From Pseudomonadota bacterium (GTDB taxonomy: Bacteria; Pseudomonadota; Gammaproteobacteria; SURF-13), in assembly GCA_027624315.1 (NCBI GenBank), contig JAQBXX010000016.1, positions 1 to 34,548 of the forward strand: DNA of 34,548 bases, written 5' to 3'. The notes beneath the pieces are model-generated. The model saw only the letters and a list, made by a program, of their open reading frames with translations, did no database searches and was not told where the DNA came from. A program made the position numbers and the translations under genes. This document shows, one piece after another, positions 1 to 8,915 of this stretch. Each line of letters starts with the position of its first letter. The first letter of the stretch is position 1.

Positions 1-80
1 ACGGGCGCAAAATGGTGTCTCAACCCACTGTGGCCTTCGCCCTGTGGCTATGCCGCAGACCCATTGCGTTCCCGACAAAA

Positions 81-157
<77 letters not shown>

Positions 158-216
158 AAAGTCCTTTGCACTCGCCAGAAGCTACACCCTAACCGGACTT
201 CGGCACAAGGTTGGCG

Positions 217-245
217 ATGATACGCGCCGCTTCCTCAAGGGTCAA
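217..245 (-). promoter_or_regulatory. Promoter of tRNA-Pro
   Basis: On the minus strand TTGACC (240-245) and TATCAT (217-222) are separated by exactly 17 bp, about 60 nt upstream of the mature tRNA 5' end. This fits a sigma-70 promoter with a short processed leader. A TATAAT on the plus strand at 247-252 lies next to it and could be the -10 box of folD, but no matching -35 box is visible. Confidence 0.6.
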
Positions 246-328
246 TTATAATCCTCCCCACTACGCTTGGTGAAATGCAGTGGGCGTGCGATCATTGAGG
301 CCTCATTGACATCACTCGTTTCCCCACC

Positions 329-1186
329 ATGAGCGCACATATCATCGACGGCAAGGCGATTGCCGCGGCCCTGCAGCAGGCCGTGCAGCAGCGCGTGCAG
401 GCCCGTCTGGCGGCGGGAAAGCGCGCACCTGGGCTGGCGGTGGTACTGCTGGGCGAGGGGGCCGCGTCCCAAGTCTATGTGCGCAGCAAGCGCAAGGCCT
501 GCGAGGAGGCCGGGATACACTCGCTGGCCTACGATCTTCCCGCCACCACGTCACAGCAGGAGTTGCTGGCCCTCATCGATGAATTGAACGCGCGCGCCGA
601 TGTGGACGGCATACTGGTGCAATTGCCCCTGCCCGCGCACATCGAAGCCGACGCCGTCATCGAGCGCATCCATCCCGATAAGGACGTGGACGGATTTCAT
701 CCCTGCAATATCGGGCGCCTGGCCCTGCGCATGCCGCGCCTGCGCCCCTGCACCCCGCGCGGCGTGATGACCCTGCTGGAGCACACCGGCGTGCCGCTCC
801 GGGGCAAGCATGCGGTGGTGGTGGGCACCTCCAACATCGTCGGCCGGCCGATGGGGCTGGAGTTGTTGCTCGCCGGCTGCACCGTCACCCTCTGCCACCG
901 CTTCACGCAAGACCTCGGCGCACACGTCGCGCGCGCCGACATCGTAGTGGCCGCCGTCGGCAAGCCCGGCCTCATTCAGGGCGAGTGGATCAAGCCCGGC
1001 GCCATCGTCATCGACGTCGGCATCAACCGCCTGCCCGACGGCTCACTCTGCGGCGACGTGGAATTTGCAGCCGCCCGCACCCGCGCCGGCTGGATCACGC
1101 CGGTACCCGGCGGCGTAGGCCCGATGACCGTGGCGACGCTGCTGCAAAACACCGTCGATGCGGCGGATCATTTGTCAGTTTCGTAG
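329..1186 (+). CDS. folD: FolD, bifunctional methylenetetrahydrofolate dehydrogenase/cyclohydrolase
   Basis: This 285-residue cytoplasmic enzyme oxidises 5,10-methylene-THF with NADP+ and hydrolyses the product to 10-formyl-THF, supplying one-carbon units for purines and initiator formyl-Met. The catalytic region YVRSK has its lysine at residue 54. The folate-binding strand [10 protein letters not shown] spans about 93-102, with DKDVDGFHP at about 117-125. The nucleotide-binding segment [10 protein letters not shown] (about 166-175) resembles the E. coli variant. The signature [14 protein letters not shown] lies near the C terminus. Length matches the family. There is no clear Shine-Dalgarno sequence before the ATG, and the next upstream GAGG is about 30 nt away. 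The stop codon lies inside the left arm of the inverted repeat that separates it from convergent mfd. purT, another folate/formate-linked gene, lies elsewhere in the window. Confidence 0.97.
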   Translation: MSAHIIDGKAIAAALQQAVQQRVQARLAAGKRAPGLAVVLLGEGAASQVYVRSKRKACEEAGIHSLAYDLPATTSQQELLALIDELNARADVDGILVQLPLPAHIEADAVIERIHPDKDVDGFHPCNIGRLALRMPRLRPCTPRGVMTLLEHTGVPLRGKHAVVVGTSNIVGRPMGLELLLAGCTVTLCHRFTQDLGAHVARADIVVAAVGKPGLIQGEWIKPGAIVIDVGINRLPDGSLCGDVEFAAARTRAGWITPVPGGVGPMTVATLLQNTVDAADHLSVS

Positions 1187-1283
1187 GGTGGGCACGTTGT
1201 TTGTGCCCACGCGCAATTTAATAAAGGGAAGGACGTTGGGTGAGGTGCGAAACATGTGGGCACAAACAACGTGCCCACCCTAC
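1183..1283. repeat. 28-bp perfect inverted repeat between convergent folD and mfd
   Basis: The arms at 1183-1210 and 1256-1283 are perfect reverse complements 28 bp long, separated by 45 bp. Each arm is itself a hairpin: GTGGGCAC and GTGCCCAC pair around the loop GTTGTTT. The left arm overlaps the folD TAG stop and the right arm ends five bases before the mfd stop. The position suggests a bidirectional transcription stop. The GTAGGGTGGGCAC-type palindrome resembles dispersed REP-like repeats of proteobacteria, an inference from general knowledge. Confidence 0.85.
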
Positions 1284-1287
1284 CTAG

Positions 1288-4200
1288 CTAACTGAGCGTC
1301 TGCAACAACTGTTCGATGGCGTGAATGCGCGCGGTGGCATCCGACAGCGGTTTAATCATACGCAGTTTATTCTGCCCGTCCAGTTTGTAAACCTTCGGCT
1401 CGCGTTGAATCAGGGCGATGATCTTGCCGGGATCCACGGCGGGGTGATCGTTGAAGATCACGCGCGCGCCGCCTTCGCCGGCCTCGATCTTGCGGATGCC
1501 GCGTGGTTGCGCCTTGAGCTTGAGACCGGTGAGAGTGAACAGGTTTTTGGCGGCCTCGGGCAGCAGGCCGAAGCGGTCGATCATCTCCACTTGCAGTTCG
1601 CGCAGTTCGTCATCGGTCGCGGCGCTGGCGATGCGTTTGTAGAGCATGAGGCGGGCGTGCACGTCCGGCAGGTAGTCGTCCGGTATCAGCGCAGGCAGGC
1701 GCAGGTCGATCTCGGCGCCGTGGTCGAGCGGGCGATCCAGCTCCGGTTCACGTCCCGCCTTGAGCGAGGCTACGGCGCGCTCCAGTAACTCGGCGTAGAG
1801 CGTGAAACCGATCTCCTGCATCTGCCCGCTCTGGTCTTCGCCGAGCAGTTCGCCCGCGCCGCGAATTTCGAGATCATGCGTGGCGAGGGTGAAACCCGCG
1901 CCCAGCTCCTGAATCGACTCGATGGCTTCGAGCCGCTTGTTCGCATCGGCGCTGATGGCGTTGCGTTCCGGAATGATCAGGTAGGCGTAGGCGCTGTGAT
2001 GTGAGCGCCCGATGCGGCCGCGCAGTTGATAAAGCTGCGCCAGACCGAATTTGTCCGCGCGGTTGATGATGATGGTGTTGGCGCTCGGCACGTCGATGCC
2101 GGATTCGATAATCGTGCTGCACACCAGCAGGTTGAAACGCTGGTGATAGAAATCGAGCATCACCTGTTCCAGTTCGCGCTCGCGCATCTGGCCGTGCGCC
2201 ACGCGCACGCTGGCGTCCGGCACCAGCGCCGCCAGGTCGCGCGCCATCTTCTCGATGGTATCCACGTCGTTGTGCAGAAAATACACCTGTCCGCCGCGTT
2301 TTATTTCGCGCAGCACGGCCTCGTGTATCAGGGCCTTGTCCCATTCGCGCACGAAGGTCTTGACCGCAATGCGGCGTGCGGGCGGTGTGGCGATGATGGA
2401 GAGATCGCGCAGGCCGGCGAGTGAGAGTGAGAGCGTGCGCGGGATGGGCGTGGCGGTGAGCGTGAGCACATCGACCTCGGCGCGCAATTGCTTGAAGCGC
2501 TCTTTTTGGCGCACGCCGAAGCGGTGTTCCTCGTCGAGGATCACCAGCCCCAGACGTTTGAACGCGATGCCTTCCTGCAACAGTTTGTGCGTACCGATGA
2601 CGATGTCGATGGCGCCGTCGGCAAGACCTTCGATCACTGCATCCTGTTCCTTTTTGGAGCGGAAGCGCGAGATCGTTTCGATGCGCACCGGCCAGTCGGC
2701 GAAGCGGTCTTTGAAGTTCTGATAATGCTGCTGCGCGAGCAGGGTGGTCGGCACCAGCACGGCGACTTGTCTGCCGCCCTGCACGGCGACGAAGGCCGCG
2801 CGCATGGCGACCTCGGTCTTGCCGAAACCGACGTCGCCGCACACGAGGCGGTCCATGGGTTTTCCGCCGCGCATGTCGGCGAGCACGCTTTCGATGGCGT
2901 CGTGCTGGTCCGGCGTTTCCTCAAACGGGAACGCGGCGGCGAAGGCGAGATAGTCGTGCTCGTCCAGCGTAAAGGCGTGGCCTTCACGCGCCGCGCGCCG
3001 CGCGTGAATTTCGAGCAGCTCCGCCGCCACATCGCGCGCACGCTCCGCCGCCTTGCGCTTGGCGCGCGCCCACTGTTCGCCGCCGAGTTTGTGCCACGGG
3101 GCCTGTTCCGGCGCGGCACCGGTGTAACGGCTGATGAGGTGCAGCGACGCCACCGGCACATACAGTTTGTCGCCGCCCGCATATTCGAGCGTGAGGAATT
3201 CCGTTTGCAGGCCGCCGACGTCGAGGATTTGCAGCCCGCGATAGCGCCCGACGCCGTGATCTTCGTGCACCACCGGGCTACCGAGGGAAAGCTCGGCGAG
3301 ATTGCGCACCAGGCCCTCGGCATCGCGCGTGCGCGCCTTGCGACGGCGGCGCTGCAATACCTGTTCGCCGAAGAGCTGCGTCTCCGCGATGACCGCGATG
3401 CGCGCCTCCGGCAGCAGCAGCCCGTGCTCCAGCGGTGCGACGGTGATGCCGAGCGGCGCAGCGCCAGCGAGAAAGTCCGGCCAGTCGGCAAACAGCGCGG
3501 GGCGCAGGCCGGCCTGCTTGAGCAGGTCGATCAGGGTTTCGCGCCGGCCCGAGGTTTCGGCGGCCAATAGCACGCGACCGGAAAACGCGCTTAAAAACTC
3601 CAGCAGCCGCGCGGCGGGCTGTGCGGCGCGCCCATCGAGCGTGAGTTCAGGCGGTACGCCGGTGGCGAAATTGGAGGCTGCGGGATTGGGCGCATGTTGC
3701 AGTTGCACCTGCGGGAAGGCGTGCAGCCCCGCGAATAATGCATCGGGTTGGACAAAAATGGATTCCGGTGCCAGCAGCGGGCGTTCGCGGTCGTGGCGAC
3801 GCTGCTCGTGGCGCTCGCAGGCCGAGTGCCAGAAGGCATGCGCGGCCTGCTCCACGCCTGCGGTGGTGAGCACCAGACTGGCCGGCGGCAGATAGTCGAG
3901 CAGGGTGTCGGTGTGGCTGAAAAACAGCGGCAGGTAATATTCGATGCCGGGCGGCGCGAGGCCCTTGCTCACATCGCGGTAGAGCGGGCTCTGCTGTGGG
4001 TCGCCTTCGAACTGTTCGCGAAAATTCCGGCGAAAGCGCGCAATCGCCTCTTCGTTCAAGGGGAATTCGCGTGCGGGCAGCAGGCGGATGGAGGGCGCCG
4101 TGACGAGCGAGCGCTGCGTCTCCACATCGAAAGTGCGCAGGCTGTCGATGTTGTCGTCAAATAGGTCGATGCGGTAGGGCAGCTCACTGCCCATGGGAAA

Positions 4201-4776
4201 CAGATCCATCAGGCTGCCGCGCACGGCAAACTCGCCGTGCTCCATCACCTGCGACACGCAACGATAGCCGCTGGCCTCCAGCCGCGCGCGCATCGCGCCG
4301 AGGTCAATGCGCGCGCCGGTTTCGAGCAGCAGACTGTGCGCCTGCACGTACTCGCGCGGCGCGATGCGGTGCAGCAATGTCTCCACCGGCACGATCAGCA
4401 CGCCGCGTTCCAGCGCGGGGAGATGATAGAGCGCGGTCAGGCGTTGCGAGATGATGTCCTGATGCGGCGAGAAGGTGTCGTAAGGCAGCGTCTCCCAGTC
4501 GGGGAAGGTGAGTACCGGGAGACCTGCGTGTGTGCCGGTATAGAATAGCACCTCCTGTTCCAGGCGGTTTGCGTGCAAGGTGTCTTCGGTGATGACCAGC
4601 AACGGCCCGGAGTGACTCCGCGCCACCTCGCAGAGGGCGAGGCCGTAGCTGCTGCCGGAGAGCTGTGCCCAGCGCACGCACGCGCCCGCCTCCGCAGGGA
4701 GCGGCGGATGCAGCAGATTCAGCGCAGGAGCGGAATCTGCTGCTGCAGGAGGTGATGCCGGTAGCGGGTGGGCCAT
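1288..4776 (-). CDS. mfd: Mfd, transcription-repair coupling factor
   Basis: This 1162-residue DNA translocase removes RNA polymerase stalled at lesions and recruits UvrA for nucleotide excision repair. The N-terminal third is a UvrB-like module. The RNA-polymerase-interacting domain starts near residue 500 with VVHEDHGVGRYRGL. The RecG-like motor follows, with Walker A GDVGFGKTEVAMRAAF at about 640, the DEEH box (VILDEEHRFGVRQKERFK) at about 745, then TATPIPRTLSLSL and the helicase motif QLRGRIGRSHHSAYAYL. The C-terminal TRCF domain is present, so the protein is full length (E. coli Mfd is 1148 residues). It is transcribed away from clpS and is convergent with folD. The Shine-Dalgarno sequence before its ATG is weak. 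Confidence 0.98.
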   Translation of the reverse strand: MAHPLPASPPAAADSAPALNLLHPPLPAEAGACVRWAQLSGSSYGLALCEVARSHSGPLLVITEDTLHANRLEQEVLFYTGTHAGLPVLTFPDWETLPYDTFSPHQDIISQRLTALYHLPALERGVLIVPVETLLHRIAPREYVQAHSLLLETGARIDLGAMRARLEASGYRCVSQVMEHGEFAVRGSLMDLFPMGSELPYRIDLFDDNIDSLRTFDVETQRSLVTAPSIRLLPAREFPLNEEAIARFRRNFREQFEGDPQQSPLYRDVSKGLAPPGIEYYLPLFFSHTDTLLDYLPPASLVLTTAGVEQAAHAFWHSACERHEQRRHDRERPLLAPESIFVQPDALFAGLHAFPQVQLQHAPNPAASNFATGVPPELTLDGRAAQPAARLLEFLSAFSGRVLLAAETSGRRETLIDLLKQAGLRPALFADWPDFLAGAAPLGITVAPLEHGLLLPEARIAVIAETQLFGEQVLQRRRRKARTRDAEGLVRNLAELSLGSPVVHEDHGVGRYRGLQILDVGGLQTEFLTLEYAGGDKLYVPVASLHLISRYTGAAPEQAPWHKLGGEQWARAKRKAAERARDVAAELLEIHARRAAREGHAFTLDEHDYLAFAAAFPFEETPDQHDAIESVLADMRGGKPMDRLVCGDVGFGKTEVAMRAAFVAVQGGRQVAVLVPTTLLAQQHYQNFKDRFADWPVRIETISRFRSKKEQDAVIEGLADGAIDIVIGTHKLLQEGIAFKRLGLVILDEEHRFGVRQKERFKQLRAEVDVLTLTATPIPRTLSLSLAGLRDLSIIATPPARRIAVKTFVREWDKALIHEAVLREIKRGGQVYFLHNDVDTIEKMARDLAALVPDASVRVAHGQMRERELEQVMLDFYHQRFNLLVCSTIIESGIDVPSANTIIINRADKFGLAQLYQLRGRIGRSHHSAYAYLIIPERNAISADANKRLEAIESIQELGAGFTLATHDLEIRGAGELLGEDQSGQMQEIGFTLYAELLERAVASLKAGREPELDRPLDHGAEIDLRLPALIPDDYLPDVHARLMLYKRIASAATDDELRELQVEMIDRFGLLPEAAKNLFTLTGLKLKAQPRGIRKIEAGEGGARVIFNDHPAVDPGKIIALIQREPKVYKLDGQNKLRMIKPLSDATARIHAIEQLLQTLS

Positions 4777-4930
4777 CAGACAGGGCTAAAGGTATAGCCG
4801 ATTATTTTCCCATATTCCGTCGGGCGCGGCAGATTTTTCGCTGGGCTGATGCCGTGATGCTGCCGCTATTGAAAATTGAACTGTAACTGCCTAACCTAGG
4901 TCTCATGGACACAGTGTGCGGCAATTATTG

Positions 4931-4946
4931 CCGCCAATATTGGCGG
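4931..4946. promoter_or_regulatory. Perfect 16-bp palindrome upstream of clpS
   Basis: CCGCCAATATTGGCGG is a perfect palindrome centred about 27 bp upstream of the clpS ATG, in the 190-bp intergenic region shared with divergent mfd. It has operator-like symmetry. It could also fold as a hairpin in the clpS leader. No known regulator can be assigned from sequence alone. Confidence 0.45.
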
Positions 4947-4965
4947 TTTCAGATGGAATCCAGTT

Positions 4966-5286
4966 ATGGCGTACACTCCGGATCAGGACAGGGACGACGG
5001 TGTAGCGCTGCAAGAGGCGAAGCCCAAGCTTGCCAAGCCGCCGTTGTACAAGGTCATTCTGTTGAATGATGATTACACGCCGATGGAGTTTGTGGTGCAG
5101 GTGCTGGAGCTTTTTTTCGCCATGAACCGGGAGCAGGCGATCCAGGTCATGCTGCACGTACACACACGCGGCAAGGGCGTGTGCGGGGTGTATACGAGCG
5201 ATATCGCCGAGACCAAGGTGGCGCAGGTGAATGAGTATTCCAGGCGCAATCAGCATCCGCTGGTGTGCACCCTGGAGAAGGCCTGA
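4966..5286 (+). CDS. clpS: ClpS, N-degron adaptor of ClpAP
   Basis: This 106-residue adaptor binds proteins with N-terminal Leu, Phe, Tyr or Trp and hands them to ClpA. After a flexible N-terminal tail of about 25 residues comes the core [18 protein letters not shown]34, D35 and D36 are the pocket residues that hold the N-terminal amine, M40 is the hydrophobic gate and H66 completes the pocket, with the same numbering as E. coli ClpS. Length is also the same as E. coli. clpA follows 67 nt after its stop on the same strand, the usual adaptor-unfoldase pairing. The complete set of pocket residues argues for a functional N-degron adaptor. Confidence 0.97.
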   Translation: MAYTPDQDRDDGVALQEAKPKLAKPPLYKVILLNDDYTPMEFVVQVLELFFAMNREQAIQVMLHVHTRGKGVCGVYTSDIAETKVAQVNEYSRRNQHPLVCTLEKA

Positions 5287-5353
5287 ATTTTGCAGTTCCC
5301 ATGGTTATAGCAGCAAAGCCATCAAGCCGCAGTCACACGATGAGGGTAGACGC

Positions 5354-7633
5354 ATGTTAAGCAAGGAGCTGGAAGCCACACTCAATATGGCGTTCCGCGA
5401 GGCGCGCGAGAAGCTGCACGAGTTCATGACCGTGGAGCATCTGCTGCTTGCCCTGCTGGATAATCCCACCGCCGTTGCGGTGCTGCGCGCCTGTGGCGCC
5501 GACCTGGATCGGCTGCGCAAGGAGCTGAACGGTTTCCTGGCCGAGACCACGCCGCCGCTCTCGATGCAGGACGCACGCGATACCCAGCCCACGCTCGGCT
5601 TTCAGCGCGTGCTGCAACGCGCGGTGCTGCATGTGCAATCCTCCGGCAAGAAAGAGGTGACCGGCGCCAATGTACTGGTGGCGGTGTTCGGCGAGCAGGA
5701 TTCGCAGGCGGTGTATTTCCTGAAGAAGCAGAATATCAACCGCCTCGACGTGGTGAACTACATCTCGCACGGCATTTCCAAGGTGCACGGCGACGAGGAC
5801 GCGCAGGCCCCGGCCCCCGCGGCGGATGAGGAGTCCGGCGCCGAGGCGCCCGCCCGCAGCGCGCTGGAAAACTTTGCCACCAATCTCAACCAGCTGGCGC
5901 GGCAGGGCAAGATCGACCCGCTCATCGGGCGCAAAAACGAGGTCGAGCGCACGATTCAGATACTGTGCCGCAGGCGCAAGAACAACCCGCTCTATGTGGG
6001 CGAGGCCGGCGTGGGCAAGACGGCTATTGCGGAAGGCCTGGCCAAGATGATCGTCGACGGCGAGGTGCCGCAGGTGCTGGAGGACAGCACCATCTATGCG
6101 CTCGACATGGGCGCGCTGCTCGCGGGCACCAAATACCGCGGCGACTTCGAGAAACGCCTCAAGGCGGTGCTGAACCAGCTGCACAAGGAGCCCGGCGCGA
6201 TCCTGTTCATCGACGAAATCCACACCATCATCGGCGCGGGCGCGGCCTCCGGCGGCGTGATGGATGCCTCCAATCTGCTCAAGCCGATGCTGGCGTCGGG
6301 TGATCTGCGCTGCATCGGCTCCACCACCTATCAGGAATACCGCGGCATCTTCGAGAAGGATCGTGCGCTGGCGCGCCGCTTCCAGAAGATCGAGGTGAAC
6401 GAACCGAGCGTGGATGAAACCGTGTCCATCCTCGAAGGATTGAAGTCGCGCTTCGAGGCGCACCACAAGGTGAAGTATTCGCACAAGGCGCTGCGCACCG
6501 CCGCAGAACTCGCCGAGCGCTACATCAACGACCGCCACCTGCCGGACAAGGCCATCGACGTGATCGACGAGGCCGGCGCGAGCCAGGCCATCCTCGCGGC
6601 CTCCAAGCGCAAGAAGGTGATCGGCGTCGTGGAGATCGAAAACGTGGTGGCGAAGATGGCGCGCATCCCGCCGAAGACCGTGTCAACCTCCGACAAGGAC
6701 ATGCTGCGCCACCTGGACAAGAATCTGAAGCTCATGGTGTTCGGCCAGAATGAGGCCATCGAGAGTCTTTCTGCCGCCATCAAGATGGCGCGCTCGGGTC
6801 TCGGTCACGCGCAAAAACCGATCGGCTCATTCCTGTTTTCCGGCCCCACGGGCGTCGGCAAGACCGAGGTCACGCGCCAGCTCGCCAAGGTAATGGGCGT
6901 GGAGCTGATCCGTTTTGACATGTCGGAATACATGGAGCGTCACACCGTGTCACGCCTGATCGGCGCGCCGCCGGGTTATGTCGGTTTTGATCAGGGCGGC
7001 CTGCTCACCGAGGCGGTCAGCAAGAATCCGCACGCCGTGCTGCTGCTTGATGAAATCGAAAAGGCGCACCCCGACGTGTTCAACCTGCTGTTGCAGGTGA
7101 TGGACCACGGCACGCTTACCGACAACAACGGGCGCAAGGCCGATTTCCGCAACGTGGTGATCGTGATGACCACCAACGCGGGTGCGGATCAGGTCAGCCG
7201 TCCTTCCATCGGCTTCACCGTGCAGGATCACACCGGCGACAGCACGGAGGTCATCAAGCGCACCTTCAGCCCGGAGTTCCGCAATCGCCTCGACGCCATC
7301 ATCCAGTTCAAGTCGCTCGACAGCGGCACGATTGCCAACGTGGTGGACAAATTCATCCTCGAACTCGAGGCGCAGCTGGAAGATAAGCACGTGACCATCG
7401 ATGTAGACGACGCGGCGCGCGCCTGGCTCGCCGTGCACGGCTTCGACCGCGTGATGGGTGCGCGCCCGATGGCGCGTCTGATTCAGGAAAAAATCAAGCG
7501 CCCGCTCGCCGAGGAGCTACTGTTCGGAAAACTTGTTGGCGGCGGCCACGTGAAGATCAGCGAGAAAAGCGGCGAGCTTGTTTTTGTAATTGAAGAGAAG
7601 GAGAAACTCGCCCACGCCGAGGAAGTGGGGTAG
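5354..7633 (+). CDS. clpA: ClpA, ATP-dependent unfoldase of ClpAP
   Basis: The hexameric AAA+ unfoldase feeds substrates to ClpP. I start it at ATG 5354, preceded by GAGGG at a good distance. This gives 759 residues (E. coli has 758), whereas the open frame extends back into clpS from 5231 and that extension is not ClpA-like. Order of parts: Clp N domain (MLSKELEATLNMAFREAREKL), first AAA+ module with GEAGVGKTAIAEGLA and ILFIDEIHT, second AAA+ module with GPTGVGKTEVTRQLA and VLLLDEIEKAH, then a C-terminal D2-small domain (MGARPMARLIQEKIKRPLAEELL). The ClpP-docking loop near residue 618 reads IGF, where E. coli has IGL. ClpP is not in this window. Confidence 0.97.
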   Translation: MLSKELEATLNMAFREAREKLHEFMTVEHLLLALLDNPTAVAVLRACGADLDRLRKELNGFLAETTPPLSMQDARDTQPTLGFQRVLQRAVLHVQSSGKKEVTGANVLVAVFGEQDSQAVYFLKKQNINRLDVVNYISHGISKVHGDEDAQAPAPAADEESGAEAPARSALENFATNLNQLARQGKIDPLIGRKNEVERTIQILCRRRKNNPLYVGEAGVGKTAIAEGLAKMIVDGEVPQVLEDSTIYALDMGALLAGTKYRGDFEKRLKAVLNQLHKEPGAILFIDEIHTIIGAGAASGGVMDASNLLKPMLASGDLRCIGSTTYQEYRGIFEKDRALARRFQKIEVNEPSVDETVSILEGLKSRFEAHHKVKYSHKALRTAAELAERYINDRHLPDKAIDVIDEAGASQAILAASKRKKVIGVVEIENVVAKMARIPPKTVSTSDKDMLRHLDKNLKLMVFGQNEAIESLSAAIKMARSGLGHAQKPIGSFLFSGPTGVGKTEVTRQLAKVMGVELIRFDMSEYMERHTVSRLIGAPPGYVGFDQGGLLTEAVSKNPHAVLLLDEIEKAHPDVFNLLLQVMDHGTLTDNNGRKADFRNVVIVMTTNAGADQVSRPSIGFTVQDHTGDSTEVIKRTFSPEFRNRLDAIIQFKSLDSGTIANVVDKFILELEAQLEDKHVTIDVDDAARAWLAVHGFDRVMGARPMARLIQEKIKRPLAEELLFGKLVGGGHVKISEKSGELVFVIEEKEKLAHAEEVG

Positions 7634-7638
7634 TCATG

Positions 7639-7685
7639 TAGGTTGGGTTAGCGGCTGTATCGCGTAACCCAACAAACCCAACCTC
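7639..7685. repeat. REP-like palindrome between convergent clpA and infA
   Basis: GTTGGGTTA and TAACCCAAC form a 9-bp stem around a GC-containing loop, followed by a second AACCCAACCT. The element fills most of the 75-bp gap between the convergent clpA and infA stop codons and may act as a two-way transcription barrier. Similar TAGGTTGGGTTAG...CGTAACCCAAC elements are widely dispersed in bacteria (general knowledge, not searched here). Confidence 0.7.
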
Positions 7686-7708
7686 AACCTTGACGGATCC
7701 GAATCCGC

Positions 7709-7927
7709 TCAGCGTGCGCGGAAGCTGATGCGGCCCTTGGTGAGGTCGTAAGGCGTAAGTTGTACCGTCACGCGGTCGCCGGTGAGGATGCGGATGTAGT
7801 GCTTGCGCATCTTGCCGGAGATGTGTGCGGTCACCACATGGCCATTGTCCAGCTTGACGCGGAACATGGTATTGGGCAACGTCTCCGTCACCGCGCCTTC
7901 CATTTCAATGTGTTCTTCTTTTGCCAT
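7709..7927 (-). CDS. infA: Translation initiation factor IF-1
   Basis: This 72-residue S1/OB-fold protein sits in the ribosomal A site during initiation and stimulates IF-2 and IF-3. It begins [19 protein letters not shown] and ends [16 protein letters not shown], the canonical IF-1 sequence and length. I chose the ATG at 7927 because GAAGGG lies directly upstream on the minus strand. A 12-residue extension to 7963 is open but not part of the family. Placement beside clpA matches E. coli, where infA also lies between clpA and aat. A promoter-like TATAGT lies about 60 bp upstream at the edge of the MITE-like repeat. Confidence 0.98.
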   Translation of the reverse strand: MAKEEHIEMEGAVTETLPNTMFRVKLDNGHVVTAHISGKMRKHYIRILTGDRVTVQLTPYDLTKGRISFRAR

Positions 7928-7991
7928 GCGCCCTTCGTTCGTTTTCCGTGATTGATTCTGCAAGCAATTCCAAAAGCGCGCTTAGTATACT

Positions 7992-8177
7992 ATACATAGC
8001 GCCAGAAATCGTAGCGAGCGGCTTGGTCGCTCCCGGCATCCTGCCTCCTGCGACACTAGCACATCCCTGTGCGTCGCACGCGGGGGCGGTGGAGCGCAGG
8101 AACAGTAGTACATGAGGATTCCGAGCACCGCACGGACCCGCATCAAAGCCGCGCAGTAGATTTATGGCGCTATGTAT
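7992..8177. repeat. MITE-like element with 19-bp terminal inverted repeats
   Basis: The ends ATACATAGCGCCAGAAATC (7992-8010) and, on the other strand, ATACATAGCGCCATAAATC (8159-8177) match at 18 of 19 positions. The 186-bp unit has no coding capacity I can support and fills most of the gap between infA and bpt. A third, single copy of the terminus (17 of 19 matches) lies at 10888-10906 just upstream of the COG3146 gene. No target-site duplication is evident. The non-coding interior and matched ends suggest a miniature transposable element; this is inference. Confidence 0.55.
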
Positions 8178-8192
8178 GCAAAAGCCGTATGC

Positions 8193-8915
8193 CTATGGCT
8201 CATCCCCCGTGAGCCGCAGCCAGCGGTTGCGGCGGTACATCTCGAGCGGGCGATACTGCCCCTTGTAGCTCATCTTGCGGCACTCCTTGATCCAGTAGCC
8301 GAGGTACACCCACGGCAGTCCGAGGCGCTGCGCCTCGCGGATTTGCCACAGCACGGCATACACGCCCAGGCTGCGTGCGGCCTCCGCCGGATCGAAAAAA
8401 GTGTAGACAGAGGAGAGCCCCTGCGCCAGGTGATCGACCACCGCGACGGCGAGCAGACGCTGTGCATGGCGCTGTTCGCGGCGAAACTCATACAGGCGCG
8501 TGTCGATGCCGGGGGCGGAGAAGCATTCCAGGTATTGTTCCGGCGCCGGCTCACCCGCACGGTTTTCGCCGTGACGGTGAGCGAGATAACGCTGATAGAG
8601 CTGAAAGTGCTCCTCGTTATAAACGGCACCGACACAGCGCACGTCGAGGTCGTGATTGCGCTGCCATACGCGCTGGTGGCGGCGGCGCGGTTGAAATTCG
8701 CACACCGGCACGCGTACCGGAATGCAGGCGTCGCAGTTTGTGCAGTGCGGGCGGTACAGGTGGGCGCCGCTGCGCCGGAAGCCGTGGTCGATCAGTGTAT
8801 CGTAGAGTTGTGTGGTGACGGCGAGCGCAGGATCGGCGAACAGCGTGTTCGCGCTGCGCCCGGCGAGATAGGCGCAGGCGTGCGGCGGTGTCAGGTAAAA
8901 ATTGATATCGCTCAT
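8193..8915 (-). CDS. bpt: Bpt, aspartate/glutamate leucyltransferase (ATE-family)
   Basis: This 240-residue aminoacyl-tRNA-protein transferase of the ATE1/Bpt family is expected to add Leu from Leu-tRNA to N-terminal Asp or Glu, creating a ClpS degron. Visible features are the N-terminal cysteine-bearing segment [18 protein letters not shown], the charged helix [11 protein letters not shown], and the C-terminal GNAT-like half with [17 protein letters not shown]-like residues and [22 protein letters not shown]. Whether it donates Leu or Arg cannot be decided from sequence; bacterial members of this length are generally Bpt. Its ATG overlaps the aat stop as ATGA, so translation is probably coupled. 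E. coli has no Bpt, so this species has a broader N-degron code. Confidence 0.93.
   Translation of the reverse strand: MSDINFYLTPPHACAYLAGRSANTLFADPALAVTTQLYDTLIDHGFRRSGAHLYRPHCTNCDACIPVRVPVCEFQPRRRHQRVWQRNHDLDVRCVGAVYNEEHFQLYQRYLAHRHGENRAGEPAPEQYLECFSAPGIDTRLYEFRREQRHAQRLLAVAVVDHLAQGLSSVYTFFDPAEAARSLGVYAVLWQIREAQRLGLPWVYLGYWIKECRKMSYKGQYRPLEMYRRNRWLRLTGDEP

Noticed and set aside
2488-3570. 360-codon open frame opposite mfd
   Set aside because: Same reasoning: it is fully inside mfd on the other strand and has no domain signature.
5231-5353. 41-residue N-terminal extension of ClpA
   Set aside because: It overlaps clpS, is not similar to any ClpA N terminus, and a Shine-Dalgarno-supported ATG at 5354 gives the family length.
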